NCBI GenBank assembly: GCA_964016985.1
Contig: OZ024827.1
Span: forward strand, 63,097,602 to 63,161,601
Length of the DNA: 64,000 nucleotides
Origin: Anodontia alba
Taxonomy: Eukaryota; Mollusca; Bivalvia; Lucinida; Lucinidae
Direction of reading: 5' to 3'
The position numbers and the translations under genes are program-made. Shown here in pieces: positions 62,620-64,000 of this stretch. Positions within the stretch are counted from its first letter, which is position 1. Every line of letters starts with the position of its first letter. A model generated the notes under the pieces. The model was not told the origin of the DNA and ran no database searches. It saw only the letters and a list, made by a program, of their open reading frames with translations.

Positions 62620-64000
62620 AGGATCCAAAGCCGAGAATGCTGTAGCTTACAGATCTCAGCCTTGAATAATGTACAATTGCTAAGGTGTAAAACGAATATT
62701 TGTAATAGTCCCGAGCAGTTTAGACCTGCCCGATTCATAGACTGGCAGAGATCCTGTTAGGGTTACGGGACCGGATCTACTCTGGGCGAGGAACATCAAC
62801 GAGACCATATACTATTTGATAGAATAAACAAAGGCGAGCATTGATCCAATATTCTCCATCCCAGGTCGTTTAGCATCTGATTTTCACTTGCCCTTTGATC
62901 AAAATTATTGAGGAGCCATTGGGCTGCCCTACGTTGCACTGTTCATTTTTGTTATACGCTCTCTGGTGCAAGGTCCCACAGAGTTGTATTGTACTCCAGC
63001 TGTGGTCTGACCAAGTTGTATGCCGTTTCTCTGACCTTGGGCATCTTCGTTTTGATATTTCTGCGAATGTATCCAAAAGACGAGTTGGCATTTTTGACAA
63101 TTCTGTCGATGTGGGTGCACATGAATAGGGAGCCGGAGATATCAAACCCGAGCCAATATACTTGGTATCTCCAGGACCTGGTCAAGAAGGGGAAATACTC
63201 TGATTTACTGGATTTCTGGAGCCTGTCACTTGCACCATCTGACATGTTGAGGGGGTTGAACTCGATGACCCAATCGGGCAGGCCGTTAATATATATGTCA
63301 GGAGTACAATCTGCCTGTTCTGAGTCCTTGGGGAGGGGGAAACGGCACCAGATGTAACTGGTATTGACTCCGACTCTTCTTCCGCAGTCACGACTCGCTG
63401 AGATCTACCTCCGAGGAAAGCCTGTAGCCTACTCAATACTTGTCCCCTTAAGTCATACAGACCGATGGAGTTTCCATAAAAGATTACTGTGATTTACTTT
63501 GCCAAAAGCTTTGAAGTCCAGTAATATGATACCAGTCTGCTTGCCACCATTTGCAGTCCTTGCAAGGTCCTCTATTAGACTGACGAGCTGAGACCACTTT
63601 TACTCGGAAGCCATGTTGTAGGTCGTACATGATACCCTGCTTGTCAAGGTGCTTTACCACGTTAGAAGGAACAATGTGTTCCAGCACCTACGTAGCAAAG
63701 AATGCTAGTGAACGAAATGGGACAGTAATTTGCTACAAGGGATGTGTCTCTTTTTTGTTTAAAGATGGACATAACATTAGTCTTGACCCAATCTACTGGC
63801 AACTTCCCTGTTTGGAGAGACCTTTCAAAATGACTTTTATAATTAGGCCAATCGCTTCTCTGAGTTCTTTAAGCAGAAGTGATTTGATTTTATCTGGCCC
63901 TGCAGCTTTACCGGGTTTCACGTTTTGGAGTAATTTTAGCAGTCCTTTCCTAATCGGGCATCATTTTTTTTAATTGTCCCAAAATAAATACGGAGCCGGG
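62620..64000 (-). pseudogene. Non-LTR retrotransposon reverse transcriptase, decayed, runs off the right edge
   Basis: Frameshifted pieces on the minus strand read as a jockey/CR1-type reverse transcriptase. In order from 64000: GKAAGPDKIKSLLLKEL, then EHIVPSNVVKHLDKQGIMYD and LQHGFR (fingers region, 63687-63600), QAFLGGRSQRVVTAEE (63430), YINGLPDWV (about 63290), HIDRIVKNANSSFGYIRRNI and RPQLEYNTTLWD (63120-62985), and a C-terminal RDYYKYSF-like segment near 62700. The catalytic [FY]xDD box expected soon after YINGLPDWV is not found; that stretch looks deleted. Several frameshifts make it inactive. The endonuclease part, if any, lies outside the window. Confidence 0.85.

Overview
The window looks like nuclear DNA of an animal, most likely a bivalve mollusc. 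It is AT-rich, the genes have long introns, and most of the sequence is repeats of kinds common in bivalve genomes: elements with tandem-repeat cores, short palindromic MITE-like elements, tRNA-derived SINEs, mariners and a jockey/CR1-type non-LTR retrotransposon. The species assignment is an inference from repeat style. I saw no bacterial gene organisation and no CRISPR array.

Two protein-coding genes can be supported, and they converge. On the plus strand, 4361-25673 carries the last three exons (possibly four, with a 15-nt micro-exon) of a gene whose 5' part lies before the window. Its C-terminus resembles leucine-rich-repeat proteins of the LRRC58/LRR1/LRRC28 type, which end in a cysteine-paired tail. 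On the minus strand, 57163-45858 carries a complete three-exon gene for a 527-residue SLC10-family (bile-acid:sodium symporter fold) membrane protein. It has a signal peptide and a glycosylated extracellular domain like SLC10A3/SLC10A5. All splice sites are canonical and all phases agree.

Region by region: 1-4360 holds MITEs and a ~150-bp tandem-repeat element. 4361-25673 is the LRR-type gene, with introns filled by tandem-core elements (4990-6330, 7012-9534, 14300-15265), a dead mariner (17743-19054) and many fold-back elements. 25674-45780 is intergenic and almost wholly repeats, with two SINEs, two large tandem-core arrays (36396-39075 and 41138-42600) and a long TA microsatellite. 45858-57163 is the SLC10 gene; its introns hold a second mariner, an 81-bp perfect palindrome, two probable SINEs and a fold-back close to the last 3' splice site. 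57164-64000 holds more MITEs, a diverged 5S-rRNA-like sequence and a decayed reverse transcriptase running off the right edge.

The most unusual feature is how the short palindromic elements are built. A few hairpin cores recur inside elements with different outer ends, and several elements sit inside others with recognisable target duplications, so a relative insertion order can be read. One palindrome begins two bases beyond the 5' splice-site hexamer of SLC10 intron 1.
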